A DNA stretch of 64,000 nt from the NCBI RefSeq assembly GCF_029633865.1, contig NC_079213.1, positions 100,090,064-100,154,063 of the forward strand, read 5' to 3'. Below are positions 1 through 13,100 of the stretch, piece after piece. Both the position numbers and the translations under genes were made by a program. The DNA is from Lampris incognitus. Taxonomy: Eukaryota > Chordata > Actinopteri > Lampriformes > Lampridae. A model generated the notes under the pieces. That model saw nothing but the letters and a program-made list of their open reading frames with translations. It did no database searches and was not told the origin of the DNA. Numbering within the stretch: the first letter of the stretch is position 1; every line of letters begins with the position of its first letter.

Positions 1-146
1 ATGAGGAGTGCAGGAAGGAACAGGAGAGAGGAGACAATATCTAGACTTAGATTTGGAAACACTGGACTAAACGGTACACTGTTCATAAAAGGCAAACAAT
101 ACAGGCAGACGCGACTACTGTGGGCAAGAAGATATATTAGAGTATT
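1..146. other. 5' flank, nothing recognised
   Basis: No gene, repeat family or motif recognised. In human the divergent neighbour on this side is LRRC40 (family synteny), but no exon of it is visible. Confidence 0.3.
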
Positions 147-447
147 CCTTACAAAAAAAGTATACTTGAAGTTAATTTTATTAACTTAAGTAAAGTTCAA
201 GTATATTTCCCCAGTATATTTACTATGTATACTAATATCAGTGTACTAGTAGTATACTTGATATAAGGCAAAATATACATCAACTTGTCTGTGTACTTGT
301 CATTATAAGCAAAGTATACTTAAGTATAATTGTGTTTAGGATATCTCTGATAAGTGCTTAAAAATTAAACCGAAAGCGTACTCAATGATTTTTAGTTTAA
401 AATAGGTATACTAATAGCACACTTGAATAAACTACTTTTTTGTAAGG
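147..447. mobile_element. MITE with ccttacaaaaaa terminal inverted repeats
   Basis: The left end ccttacaaaaaaagta (147) and right end tacttttttgtaagg (to 447) are inverted copies of each other. The interior is AT-rich with many agtatact/aagtata words, typical of a short non-autonomous DNA transposon. No coding sequence is present. No clear TSD was found, so the superfamily is not assigned. Confidence 0.55.
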
Positions 448-699
448 GATGTTATGCTACACTGTCAGAGATATGAGGCAGAAAGAAGGAATCTGATTCA
501 AAACCTCCAAAAGGAAGAGGTAAACTTAGACTTAATAGAAATTCTACAAAAGAGCTCAGAAAATAAGTGTTATCGAATTTTATTTCAGTATCTTAGAATA
601 ACTAGTTTTGATTGAGAAGATATGAGGGTTGTTTTTTTTTTTTTTTTTTTTTTGACGTAGACATTCTGGTCCACACTCCATTCCAGCTGGTAGCGATAA
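448..699. other. srsf11 upstream sequence, nothing recognised
   Basis: AT-rich; a 23-base T run ends near 653. No motif or repeat family recognised. Confidence 0.3.
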
Positions 700-1037
700 T
701 GCACTGAATTGTTGTTTGCCGTCCGCCAATAAACCTAAAAAGAGAATGAAGAAGAATAAAAACGGGACTTTTACTTCCGGAACCCGGGCGCTTCTTTTTT
801 TTTTTTACGACACCACCGACCGCGGCATTGTTTGTACGTGCTCGTGGTTTCGGCTTCTGGCCGCCCAGTATCGATTCAGAAAGATGTCCGTTTGTGAGTT
901 TTTCTGACGTCCAGCGTTTCTTAAAGCCGTGATAAAATATCAAACCATTTCATAGCTTAGCTAAATCGTCTCCGTGTTAGAATTAAGCTAACGCAACACC
1001 GCTAGCAGAAAATTGCTAGCTAGCTAGCTTGCTAAGG
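700..1037 (+). promoter_or_regulatory. srsf11: Probable srsf11 promoter and 5' UTR
   Basis: This is the segment just upstream of the start codon. It has a CCAAT motif at 726-730, an ETS-like acttccgg at 773-780 and a locally GC-richer patch around 780-870. Two of these motifs are common in promoters of housekeeping splicing genes. The transcription start cannot be placed. A run of GCTAGC-type palindromes sits directly before the ATG (1009-1033). A 5' UTR intron cannot be excluded. Confidence 0.35.
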
Positions 1038-1159
1038 ATGAACTCCAGTACGAGTGTGGTCCAGGTGACCAACGTGTCGCCGAGTGCCTCCTCAGAGCAG
1101 ATGAGGACTCTGTTCGGCTTCTTGGGGAACATCGAAGAGCTCAAACTCTTCCCTCCGGA
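1038..1159 (+). CDS. srsf11: srsf11 coding exon 1
   Basis: The start ATG at 1038 opens MNSSTSVVQV and runs straight into the conserved start of the RRM-like domain. The exon ends in the split codon GA/T before the donor gtgagt (1160). The next exon supplies the T, so the join reads PPDDSPLP as in other SRSF11 proteins. The N-terminus lacks the glycine run of the human protein. Confidence 0.93.
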
Positions 1160-4100
1160 GTGAGTACTTCACATATACACGCATTTCTTAAAGGCCGTCA
1201 AAGTGGTTCCGCACCATGGCGGATAAGGCCCCGATCACAGCGACCCGGGTTCAGATCCGGCACGGAACTTTTTGCTGCGTGACCCCTGTCACTCTCTTAA
1301 CCCATTTTACCGTCTGTCTGTTTCCTGTCAGATAAAGGCTCAGAAGTCAGAAATTTATCATTAAAAGCTAAAGAAAAGAAAATGTTGGTGTACGCGGCCC
1401 GCCTGGCCTTTTTTTTTTGCGGCCTTCCGCTGCTGCTTTGGCGCATGTAAGCAGCAGCAGCGCCAGTCAAATCAGGGTCTGTTTGTTCTCTACACGTCAC
1501 AGGCTAAAATAGAAAGTGTGAAATGACTTTTGTTTTGGCCATGTGATTAATAATTAAAGTTACATTCTCCCCTCGATGAGTTCTGCGTTACGGGAATTAA
1601 ATTTAACCGTTTTAATGCACTTCCCTTCATCCCAGATGTTCCTCTTTTGCACATGTTGTAGAGGCGTTGTAGTCTCCTAATTAAAGGGTGTTCCCTTTGT
1701 CTAATTTTAATACATAAAATTACACCTGGCAACTGTTTTTAGAACACTGCTATTGAGTTGGAGTTTGACTATGATGTTTCGCACTTCAGTCATTTGGCAT
1801 TATCGAGAGCCATAGTGAATGCAAAAATAAAATAATCACACTTTCTAGTAACTCATATGCAACTAGTTGCAAGGAAGGCTGGTATATAGAGGTGTCTGAG
1901 CCAGTTTCCAAGTGGTTTGAGTGATTTAAATTTTACTTTAAGGTGAGAGCACAATTCCAGTGAGTAGCTGGAGAAGTTTTTGCTTGCATTTATTGAAAAA
2001 GATAACCAGAGAGATGATCCTTACCCTTCCCTGGTATCCCACTTGAAGGTATGTCTTGGGTCCCTGTTTGTATTCTTTGCACAACATATTTGTATTTTTT
2101 TCCAGTGACTCTCCCTTGCCTGTGACTTCACGTGTCTGTTTTGTAAAGTTCCATGAGCCTGAGTCGGTCGGAGTGTCCCAGCACCTGACGAACACCGTCT
2201 TTGTGGACCGAGCCTTGATTGTTGTTCCATTTGCTGAAGGTGGGTCCCTGTTTCATTTATTTCTCATTAGTCGCTGCATATAAACATGCACTAAACTGCA
2301 AAGGTTTATTTGATAGAATTGCAAACACTTATCAGAGTAATTATGAGTGATTCTGGCTAAGAAATGCTTTGCTGTGTTTGGCAGTTTAGGGTTGATATGT
2401 GCCCATGTTTTGCAATCAGGTGTTTTTTGTAAACTTCTCTCTCTGTTATTTGTGTTGTGGTTTCCGTAGTCATTTGCAGAGACCCCCTTCCTTGCTGGCT
2501 GTAAGCGGTCCTCTGCTGCCACCAGGAGATTAGAAAAAATTATGGCACCAGGCTCACAAGCCCCTTCTCACTGTTGCTCTGTAGTAAAATGTTAACCTTT
2601 TCCTCTCTTTTCAAGGCGTCTTTTCATTAAAAGATTAGCCACACAGTGACTCTTAGCAAAATTAGTTATCAGGGCACTCACCTCTCATCAAATCTGAGAT
2701 TAGTTGATTTGAAAGATTTTTTTTTTTTTGATCTGTCAGTCAGTGGGCATGTACCAAACACAAAGCATGCAAGGTAGATGAGCTGATGACTTATGCATGC
2801 TAGAACAGATTTGGAAGGTGTGTATTTTCACGATCGGTAGTCATTTCCAGTAGATACACTGGAAGACCGTAAACGCTCATGCCTAAGTGTTTTTGGCTTT
2901 ATCTTGCCCCAGATGTATTAATTCTGTACACTGTGCATCTCTGTTCCCAAATTTTAACTAACATTGGAGGTAAAAATAGTCTGTCTTAAGGCTCTGCCTG
3001 ACGTTGCAGTGAAATGCCTATCAAAATCAGTCCTTTCCACACATGACTCTGAAAGGGTTGAGTGAATCTCACGTTAACGGTGGTGTTTCTTTTGTTGTTG
3101 TGTTTTACAGTTGTTTTTCCTGGTTCAGCCAGCCCTATATACCAGGCCCTGCTGAAAATGCCACCAACAGTTTTGTCTCCTGCAGCCTTATCCTGTTTCT
3201 CAAGTGTCTTTTCTGTTGTGTGTGTATGTGCGTGAGTGTGTGTCTCTCTTTCTCTCTCCCCATAAAAATGAAACTTATCAGATTCAAAACTAGCCTACTT
3301 TCAGATTGCACAACCATGGATCACTGCCCCTGTAAAAAAAATGTCCCTTTTAAGTTTAGTTCTGAGGTTAATTTCTTTCTCATAGGGCCCATTATTCATG
3401 CTTCTATCAGGGCTTTTGCTGGCAGTCACCCTTATTTGACAGAACCTGTTCAGTGTTTCTGAAATGTTTGCTGTTTTTAGCACATTACTGTCAACTAAAA
3501 ACTAGCTGTACTGTATTTGTACTGTAAGTACCCGCCGTGTAAGTGTTGCGATGAGCGTGTATTAAATAGCCACCAGCAAAAGCCCAGAAAAGGGAACGTG
3601 ACTCGATCCTTTTCTGTTATTTTACTGGTGACGGTAAGTGACGCCTCATAAGTGATTAATTGTACCTCACTGTCTACTCCCAAATTATGAATCTTGTTTT
3701 CTGTATCTCGATGTTTTTGTGTGCTTTATAGCGAAGCAGCCGACGTGAGTCGCTTGTTCATAAAACATCTAATGAAAAGTTGACAGCACACCCCACTGGA
3801 CAGCCGGCTGTGCTTGCTTACGTTTGGTTCATGACTTAAAAAACAAGTACAGGTGATAAAATCTTGGCAGTGTTGACCACAATGTGTATTGTGAAAATGA
3901 AATCATAACTGCTAGTCCTACAATCATAATTTGAAGAAAAGAGAGATAGGGATCAACCTTTTCAGACAAGACAAAAAGTACAATGTAATGTTTTTTCTTC
4001 TGTTTGTTTATTTATTTATTTATTTTTGCCACATATCTCTTGTGGTAAGGGTAGTTAGTGAGGTGGCTTGTCTGTGAGTCTTGTCTGAGTGTGGTGAATG

Positions 4101-7100
4101 TTGAATGGGAACCTGCACTGATTTCCTTGTTCTTCTCCAGGAGTTATCCCCGATGAATCAAAAGCTCTGTCACTGCTGGCCCCAGCCAATGCTGTGGCGG
4201 GAATGATGCCTGGGGGAGGGCTCCTCCCGACACCCAATCCATTAGCTTCAGTAAGTGTTTGTATTTATGTCTTCAAAACCAAAGCTGGCTATCTCACCAA
4301 TCTGAACATTTGTCCAGGAAAATCAAGGGTCTTTGACATTGTGCCCAAGGCTGACACCGTATCAATACTGGGAGTTTCCTTGGTGATGGAATTGCTCTTG
4401 TCTCAGTGATCCTTTGCATTTAACACTAGAACGACCGGGATTTCACTCATACCTAAAACGAACATGGGCTGTCAAAACGATGCCGGTTTTTAAACTCTAT
4501 ATTCTGTCAAGATAAATACCCAATTGAGATATTAATGCATTACATATGTTAGTATGTCTGTTGGGAAACGACTGACACCAAAATTAACATTTTAACAAGT
4601 ATAATACTATTTTTAAACAATTTAAACTTCAGAGAGACATGGTCGAACTTGAACAGCAAAATTTAAAAAGTGAAAATATTATCTGAAAAATAAAATGGAA
4701 AATACATATTGCTAATCTAACAAACGTAACAAGGTCTATAAAACGTGAAATTTAAAAAAAGAACTGAAACTAACCATTGAAACAGTCCCCAACAACGACT
4801 GAAACTTAAAAACTACTAGAACGACCATGGGCCGTCAGAATAAAGGCCCACGGGTTGTCAAGATCACGGTTTTCAAGATAAATACCCAATTGAGATATTA
4901 ATGCATTACATATGTTAGTGTAATGTGTCTGTTAAGAAACGTCTGACACCAAGATTAACATTTTAACAACTTTGATACTATTTTTAAAACAATTTAAAAT
5001 GGCTGCTGTCCAACACTTGTAAATACTGCGATGCCTCGGTGGTAGTCATGGTGCGGCTGTAACAGCGTCTGTAACCAGACATGTTGACAATAATCAAAAA
5101 TCAAGTTTAGACTATTACTCTGCACTGGAGAATGCTAGTGTGTTTCTAGGACAGAGCAATGAACTTCATGAAGGAAATTATGCGACCAACACACGCCATA
5201 AATAGTGACATGACGCACACCATCATGTGCAAATTACAAACGGTCTTTTTGACCGCTCGTGGTCGTTTTATGTAGATCTTATAACTTCTTTTGTGCAGAT
5301 ATATGCAGTGTTAGGAGCATTCGTGGAGCGGCAGGTCTGTATCTTTTTTTTTTGTGCAAAGTTATTAAATTTGAAAATCCAAAACCGTCAAAATGACGGC
5401 TTTGGTTGTTCTAGTGTTAAAGAACTTACTTAAAGAGCAGGGTAACCAAATTGACAGATTTGCTTCAAAATACTTTATAAATGTGGGAGATGTATTGCTG
5501 TTGACATGTTAAAATGTGTTGAACCATGTATAGAACTGATTTGCGGAGTTAGACCGTTTTTGGGTATTTTTCCCGTTTTCCTTTCTTGAATTTTTGGCCG
5601 GCTTCCTTGGTGACGTCGCCGTCTTCCCTTTGGTGCCACGCCCCAAGAGTCTGAAACCAGTGGATGCTGCAGATTTTTACACGTTTTTGAAGCTTTGTTT
5701 TATATACTTCGCAACATTTTTAATCATACAGAATTGGCTGGGTGGTTACTGATATGTTTTCCTGGGGTATGGGTATCCCAAAACACAGATTTGAGCTCAG
5801 TTACCTGCCACTTTAAGTAAGAAAATAAAAGGTGACAATGAAGAAACTGCTGACACCAGGCAGGCGAAGCAGGACATTTTAAAAAGCAACACTACTAATA
5901 TGGAGGTGGCTAGAGGCAAAGATACACTGCTGTTTTTAAATGAACTGTGACAACGGTCAGACTTGAATTGATATTTTGGTTATTGGCTCACGCAAAATCA
6001 TTCAACTGGTTGTTGAATCAGAACTTTTAACAGTCAAAGTCTTTATGCATTCTCAATAATCCAGGTAAGAAAACCACAAAGTTGAATCAGTTCATCTGGA
6101 CACAACAGTTATTGAGAGAAACGTTTCATCACTCATCTAAGTGACCTCTTCAGTCTCAACTGACTGCAGGTATCCCCACTCCTATAAACAATACAGTGGC
6201 ATAACGACCGAAAACAATCGGTTTCATGATCGTTTCATATGCAATGGAGACAAAGAGGTCACTTAGATGAGTGATGAAACTTTTCTGTCAATAAACGAGT
6301 CCAGATGAACTGATTCAACTTTCTGTGATTTAACATTTAATTTATTATGTAAGACAGGGATGGGCAACTTTGATTATAGAGAGGGCCACAAAAAATTTTT
6401 CCTCACTATCAGAGGGCCAGATTGTGGCCGTGCACTTCCACCAATGGGATACTGTAACCCCATCACTCAATTAACTAATGATACCCTCTAGTTTAAGGAA
6501 AAGAATAAAATATATACTGACAATCAAAGTTTATTATACCAACATTTCTATTTAATGAGCTTAACTCAGAAACAAAACACATTCCTCACATTCCTGAGTG
6601 ATATACCATTATTTCAGTACAATGGGGTCTCAAAAATCATCATTCAATAATGGTACAAAAGTTAACATTCACACTAAGTGCAACAACTAATATTAATGTT
6701 TGTAGTGTATTTCTACTCTGCAGTTCCATTCCATGACATGTTTCAAATAAACATGCATTTAGCTCAAAATGGCAAATGGGCTGCACTTTATATAGGGCTT
6801 TTCTAGTCTACCAACCACTCAAAGTGCTGTTTTACAATGTATGCCTCACAGTCACCCGTTCACACACATTCATACACGGATGAAGCCATTGAAACTCACC
6901 CACAGGTGGATCAGTATGAAGTTCTTAATGAGATACCTGTGGCCTCTGCTGCTGGCGTACAATAGATACATAGATGGATTGTTTTATTAGCCACATGACC
7001 AAAGCCGGTGGAATTTGTTTTTGGTACACTTTAAACTCTGCAGCACAATACATACATGGACAACAACAGACACTCCACGTATTGTCACGAACAATACAGT

Positions 7101-10100
7101 TACACAATAACAGCAATAAACATATCACGTATAACAGTTAGGTGAATGGCGGTGTTTATGCCAATGGTATGTGAGGAAGGGACTATAGGGAGGAATTCAG
7201 AGTCCTTATGGCTAGGGGAAAAAAACTGTGAAGCATTTAGTCTTAGTGGACAGTGACCTGTAGCACCTCCCTGAGGGAAGGAGCTGGAAGAGGTCATGAG
7301 CATGATGTGTGGCGTCAGAGATGATCTTCCTTGTTCGCTCAACAATCTGGTTAGTATGTAGAGATTCAACTGAATGGAGTGGGTTGCCTATGATTTTGGA
7401 TGCCTTGTTGACAATCCGCTGCAGTTTTTTCCATGTTTGACTGTCTGTGCCGCTGTACCATACTGTAATAGAAGATATTATGATGGACTATAATGAATAA
7501 AACGGAACGAGCAGTTGATGTTTAACCCGGTATTTTTTAAGCTGCCTCAGAAACTAAAGTCGTTGAGCTTTTGCAATGATGTGTTCCGTGTTAATTTTCC
7601 GCTTCAGGTTATTGCTGATGTATGTTCCAAGGAATGTAAACGAGTCGGTGGTGGTGATGGGGTCTCCATTCATTTGTATGGGTGTTTTAGGATTTGGCAT
7701 GCTCGGAAGTCAATAATGAGTTCTTGGGTTTTGGCTGTATTAAGCAGAAGATTGTTGTTTGCGCACCAAGTGACAGCTTGGTCTACTTCAGTGCGGTACT
7801 GGGTTTCATCATTGTTGGAGATGAGGCCTACAATGGTTGTGTCGTCTGCCTATTTTATAATTTTCGCATAGCTATCCGTGGATGTAAAGTGGGTGGTGTA
7901 AAGTGAGAAGAGACGGGGAGAGAACACAGCCCTGAGGAGCACCTGTACTGAGGGTAAAAGGGTAGGTTATTAACCTTCACTCTCTGTGGCCTGTTCCACA
8001 GGAAGCTCCGAATCCAGTGGCATATGGCTGGGTCAATGTTCATATCCAAGAGTATGGTAAAGAGTTTGAGTGGGTTGATGGAGTTGAAGGCGGAACTAAA
8101 GTCTGTGAACAGGATGCGTGCGTAGGTGTTTGCTGATTCCAGGTGTTGCAGGGCATGGTGTAAGGCTATGCTAACTGCATTTTCAACAGACCGGTTGGCT
8201 TGATAGGCAAATTGATATGGGTCCATCATTGGGGAGGTGCAAGATTTCAAGTGTGACAAAATGTTGCGCTTAAATGCTTTCATGACCACAGATGTTAGGG
8301 CAACTGGTCTGAAGTAATTGAGGCAGGTGATCTTTGAGGACTTTGGCACAGGAATGATGGTAGAAAGTATGAAGCACTGTGGGACTGTACATTGACTTAG
8401 AGAGGTGTTAAATATGGTGTAAAATATTGGGGCCAATTGTGCTACACAATGGCTCAACAAAGCAGGACTGATGCCGTCTGGCCCGGCTGCTTTCCTAATG
8501 TTCAGCTTCTTGAATGTTGCTCTCCTCATCCTCCTGGATGCAGAAGGGTGGCATTGGAGTAGGAGTAGGGGGGATGGCTGGTGGAATAGGTTTTTCAAGG
8601 CTTGCATATGACTAATTTAATTTATCTGAGAGGTTATGGTCATTATCTGGAGGGGAGCAGGGGCGTTTTTTTGTAATCTGTCATTTCCTTAAGTTTTTTC
8701 CATATTGCTCTGGCGTTACTGGAAGAGAATTGTTGTTTGTGTTTTGTTGCGTAGCTGGACTTTGCTTTTCTTATTGCAGCATGCAGCTTATACTTGGCTG
8801 TTCTGTACTGATCCCTGTTTCCGTTTTTGTATGCCCAGTTTTCTTTGTGTAGGAGACGTAATTCTTTGGCCAACCAGGTTTTTTTTTTTTTATTGACGTA
8901 CAATGTCACGGTTTTGGTAGGGATGCACATTTCCTCACAGAACTTGATGTATGACGTCACTGTGTCAGTGAGTTCATCGAGGGAGTCACAAGCTGCTCTA
9001 AATATATCCCAGATAGTGCATTCAAAACACCCTTGAAGTGTTTCAATGGCATCCACAGACCAGGACCTGACAGATTTTGATGTTTTCTTGATGGATTTAA
9101 GCTTTTTTCTGTATTTTGTGATGAGGAGTAACAAAGTGTGGTCTGACTTCCCCAGTGGAGCCCTCGGGAATGCACAGTAAGCATTTGAAATTGAGATGTA
9201 GCAGTGATCCAATGTTTTGTTTTCTCTGCTATGGAAAGTGTATTGTTGCTCATAGTTAGGTAGTTCAAGGGAAAGATTCATATGGTTGAAATCACCTAAC
9301 ATGATGACAGATGCGTCAGGGTTGGAGTTTTCAGTTTGCTAATGGCTGTGTTAGCGTTAGCTTGTCGTGGAATGTAAACTGCAACTACTACAATTGAAGC
9401 GAATTCTCTTGGAAGGCAATATGGTCTGCTTTTCAAACTGATGAATTCAGTATCATAAGTGCAGTAGCGACAAAGGATTGTTGTGTTGTTACACCAGCGC
9501 TGATTGACCATGAGACAAATGCCTCCGCCTTTTGACTTGTGAGATAGTTTGACTGACCTGTCAGCTCTGAAGATAGTGAAGCCAGGGGGGGTTACCGCTT
9601 GATCAGGGACCGATTGATCCAGCCATGTCTTGGTGAAGCAGAGGGCTGAGCAGTCTGCAGTATGTCGGTTTGTGTTGATGACAAAAGTTCATCCATTTTG
9701 GAGACTTCCAGTTATGCGATGTAGGTAGAGGACGCATGGCTGAGGGCTCCCAGTCTACTTTTTGACAAAACTTGTTTTACCTAGCTTTTCCTTTGAGACT
9801 TTGACAAATAAGGTCTCGTAAGACTTACTTTAGCGATATTTTGCGAAATGAGCCACTGTAAACGTGCCAAACCAGCAAGTAGCGTCGACAAAACTCCAGC
9901 TAATGCTAACCGTGCATATGCTAACGTTTCCAAGAATGCAGTCGAGAAGCTAGCAGCGTTTGCTAACAACCCTTCGACAACGACAGAAACCGGAGATACC
10001 ACAGCTGATATGCTCATTTCCATGGATCAACTGTCTGCAGAATTCGAAAAGCAGAGGTGGTCACTTAGGGATGTTGTTTCTTCCCTAATCCAAGAGTCCA

Positions 10101-13100
10101 CTAAACCCCTGCAAGCCTCACTGGACTCCTTGCAGGCGACAGTGAACTCGTTCCAAAAGCGCCTTACCTCTGGAGTCTGTAACCAGCAACAACTTTGAAC
10201 GTTTAACTGCAGCCGAGTCCACCATCAAAACGCTCCGAACCCAAAACCTGTCTTTGCAGGACCGGATCGACGACCTCGAGAACCAGAATCTCGGAGGGCC
10301 GATCTCCGTGTACTGAACATTCCTGAAGGCAGTGAGGATGGTAAAGATCCGGTGAAGTTCATGTAGGAGATGCTGATGCAAATAATGGGTCCTGATGTTC
10401 TTTCTGCACCGCCTGAGCTGGAGAGAGCACACCGGACCCCGACTTTCAAATCCGGCCGAGGAACATCCCCCCCCTTATGTTCCTGGTTTGCTTTTCCAGA
10501 TTCCAGCAGAAGGAAGCTGCATTGCGCTGGGCCAGGAATCACGAGCTGAAGTACCAAGGAGCAGTTATAAAGGTTTATCAAGACCTCAGCACGGCACTCG
10601 CTAAAAAGCAAGCCGCATTTAACGGCATCAAACAAGCTCTGTACCAAAAGAACGTGTGGTTCCACTTACTGTACCCGGCCCGGCTGTGCGTGATGTACGG
10701 AGACGACTAGCACACCTTTGACTCCCCTGATGAAGCTCAGAAGTTTTACGATCAGAAGATAGCTTAAAAAGTAGGCTAGCAAAACGGCTGTTTTGACCCA
10801 CACTGGTTGGAGACTGTTGATTACCTGGACTGATTTGAAAATGGGTAGGGCTATGTTTACCATTTGAACTCACCCTCTCAACAGCCCTGGGACTGAAGGT
10901 ATGGTATTATTGCTGGGCTACGTTAACTCATTTCTGTTCAGCTTACTCATTATAGAGACGTCGTCTACCCCCTTTTTTCTCTCTTTTCTTTTCTTTTTTG
11001 TATTGCCATCATTGGTGGTGCCTTCATACGTATATTGATTGTTCACCTGGCCTACAGATGTTGTTCGGTTCAATCTTTAATTTACTTTTTTCCTTGAGTA
11101 TGATAAGCTCTTAATATTTCATTGCTGGGAGCCTTCTTTGTTGAAAGAGTCAGGTTGTATTACCGGAAGGACTTGGGAATAGGGCTATGTAGCCTGCAGC
11201 TTGCCTCAGAGAGAGGAACAAGTATAGGCTCACTTTTAGTTTCGTTCGTGTTTGGGATGAGGGACAGGGTTATGGGAAGGGGCACCCCTAGTTTTTTTTT
11301 TTACAATGTGTATTTTCTTTTGTTTTTCTTAGAGAGGTTACTCATGAGGCTGTGCATTCTACTACAACCACTTATTTATCTTGTCACTGTCATCACTGCT
11401 ACTCTACCATTCCTGGCTAAATATGGAAAATAGAACTAGTAAGGCTGGTGTATGGTTCATCAGCTGGAATGTAAAAGGTTTCAACGGGCCTGTAAAAAGA
11501 GCTAGAATATTCAATCACCATAAATATTTAAATTGTGAAATTGCATTTCTTCAAGAAACTCACCTGTTAGTTAAAGATCAAGTCAGACTAAGAAAAGGTT
11601 GGGTGGGACATGTGTTTCACTCGAATTTAAATTCCAGAACACGTGGAACAGCTATATTGATACATAAAAAATTCAGTTTAGTGCATCCACTGTTATTTCA
11701 GATCCACAGGGACGCTATGTTATGGTGTCTGGGTTCCTTTTCCACAAACCGGTCATTTTGGTTAATGTTTACGCCCCAAATTGGGATGATGATACATTTA
11801 TAAAAAGAGTCATGTCATTAATACCAGATTTGAACTCACAACAATTGATCTTTGGTGGTGATCTGAACTGTGTAATTAATCCAGTACTAGACCGTTCTAA
11901 TCCTAAATCCACAACCCCTTCAAAAATAGCCAAATTACTGTCACTCTTTATGGGTCGGATAGGAGGTGTCGACCCTTGGTGTTCCTTATTTCCACAAAAT
12001 CAGTCCTTCTCCTTCTTTTCCCCAGTTCATCAATCGTATAGTAGAATAGACTATTTCTTCATTGATAGAACGCTTCTCCCCTATGTCACTAAAACTGAAT
12101 ATATGACTATAATCGAATCAGGTCATGCCCCTGTGTTACTAGATATCACATTTCCTCTTAACAATTTGGAACGCTCTCCTTGGAAATTAGACAAAACTTT
12201 ATTGGCTGATAAAGCCTTTTGTGTATTGATATCTAAAAAAAATTGATGACTATCGAACTCAATAAAAAAGATATTTCCCCATTGTTGCTTTGGGAAACAT
12301 TGAAAGCTGTAATCAGGGGCGAAATTATGTCCTATTCAGCTAGATTCAATAAGATGCAAAGGCTTAAACGGGACCAGCTCATTAAATCTATAGATACAGT
12401 GAATGCTCTGTACTCTACTGCCCCTTCCCCTGAGCTTATGTATTTGCTTCACTTGCCAGATGCAGACTGATGTGACTTTGAGGCTACATCTTGTATCTTA
12501 TCATCTCTCACAGCCCTGGTCACTTCCAGCTCTCCTCTTTCTATTACACACTTTACTAACAACCCAGACGTCATGATATGGTTTCAATTTAGATGGAACT
12601 TTGGGTTCAAACATAGTCTTAGCATGAGTCCTATATGCAATAAGCAACTTTTCCCCCCAGCTAGATTAGACTCTGCATTCTCTTTTCGGCAAAGACAAGG
12701 TATTTCTAAATTTGAAGACTCTGCATTCTCTTTTTGGCAAAGACAAGGTATTTCTAAATTTAAAGATATGTATATAAACGGTGTATTTGCAAGCTTTGAT
12801 GACTTATCACACAAATTTGGGCTCCCTCGGTCTAGCTTATTTCGATATTTTCAAGTCCGCCACTTCCTTCAGAGCCATGACCCCAACTTTCCAAACTTAT
12901 CTTCAGTCTCAGGTTTAGATGGTATGCTAGAGATCCCTTTTAATTCTAAAGAACTAATTTCAAGGATACATGATTGTATAGCTTCTCTTAAAAACATAAC
13001 TCTTGCTAAGATTAGGGCAGACGGGCAGCCGAGCTTGGAGAGGACATGGATGAGGACAACTGGAACTGTGCTTTACAAAAAGTAAATGATAGTACTTCCT

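Noticed and set aside
602-943. Open frames on both strands next to the srsf11 promoter
   Set aside because: Lysine runs come from T/A homopolymers, there is no homology that I recognise, and the region looks like promoter and 5' UTR.
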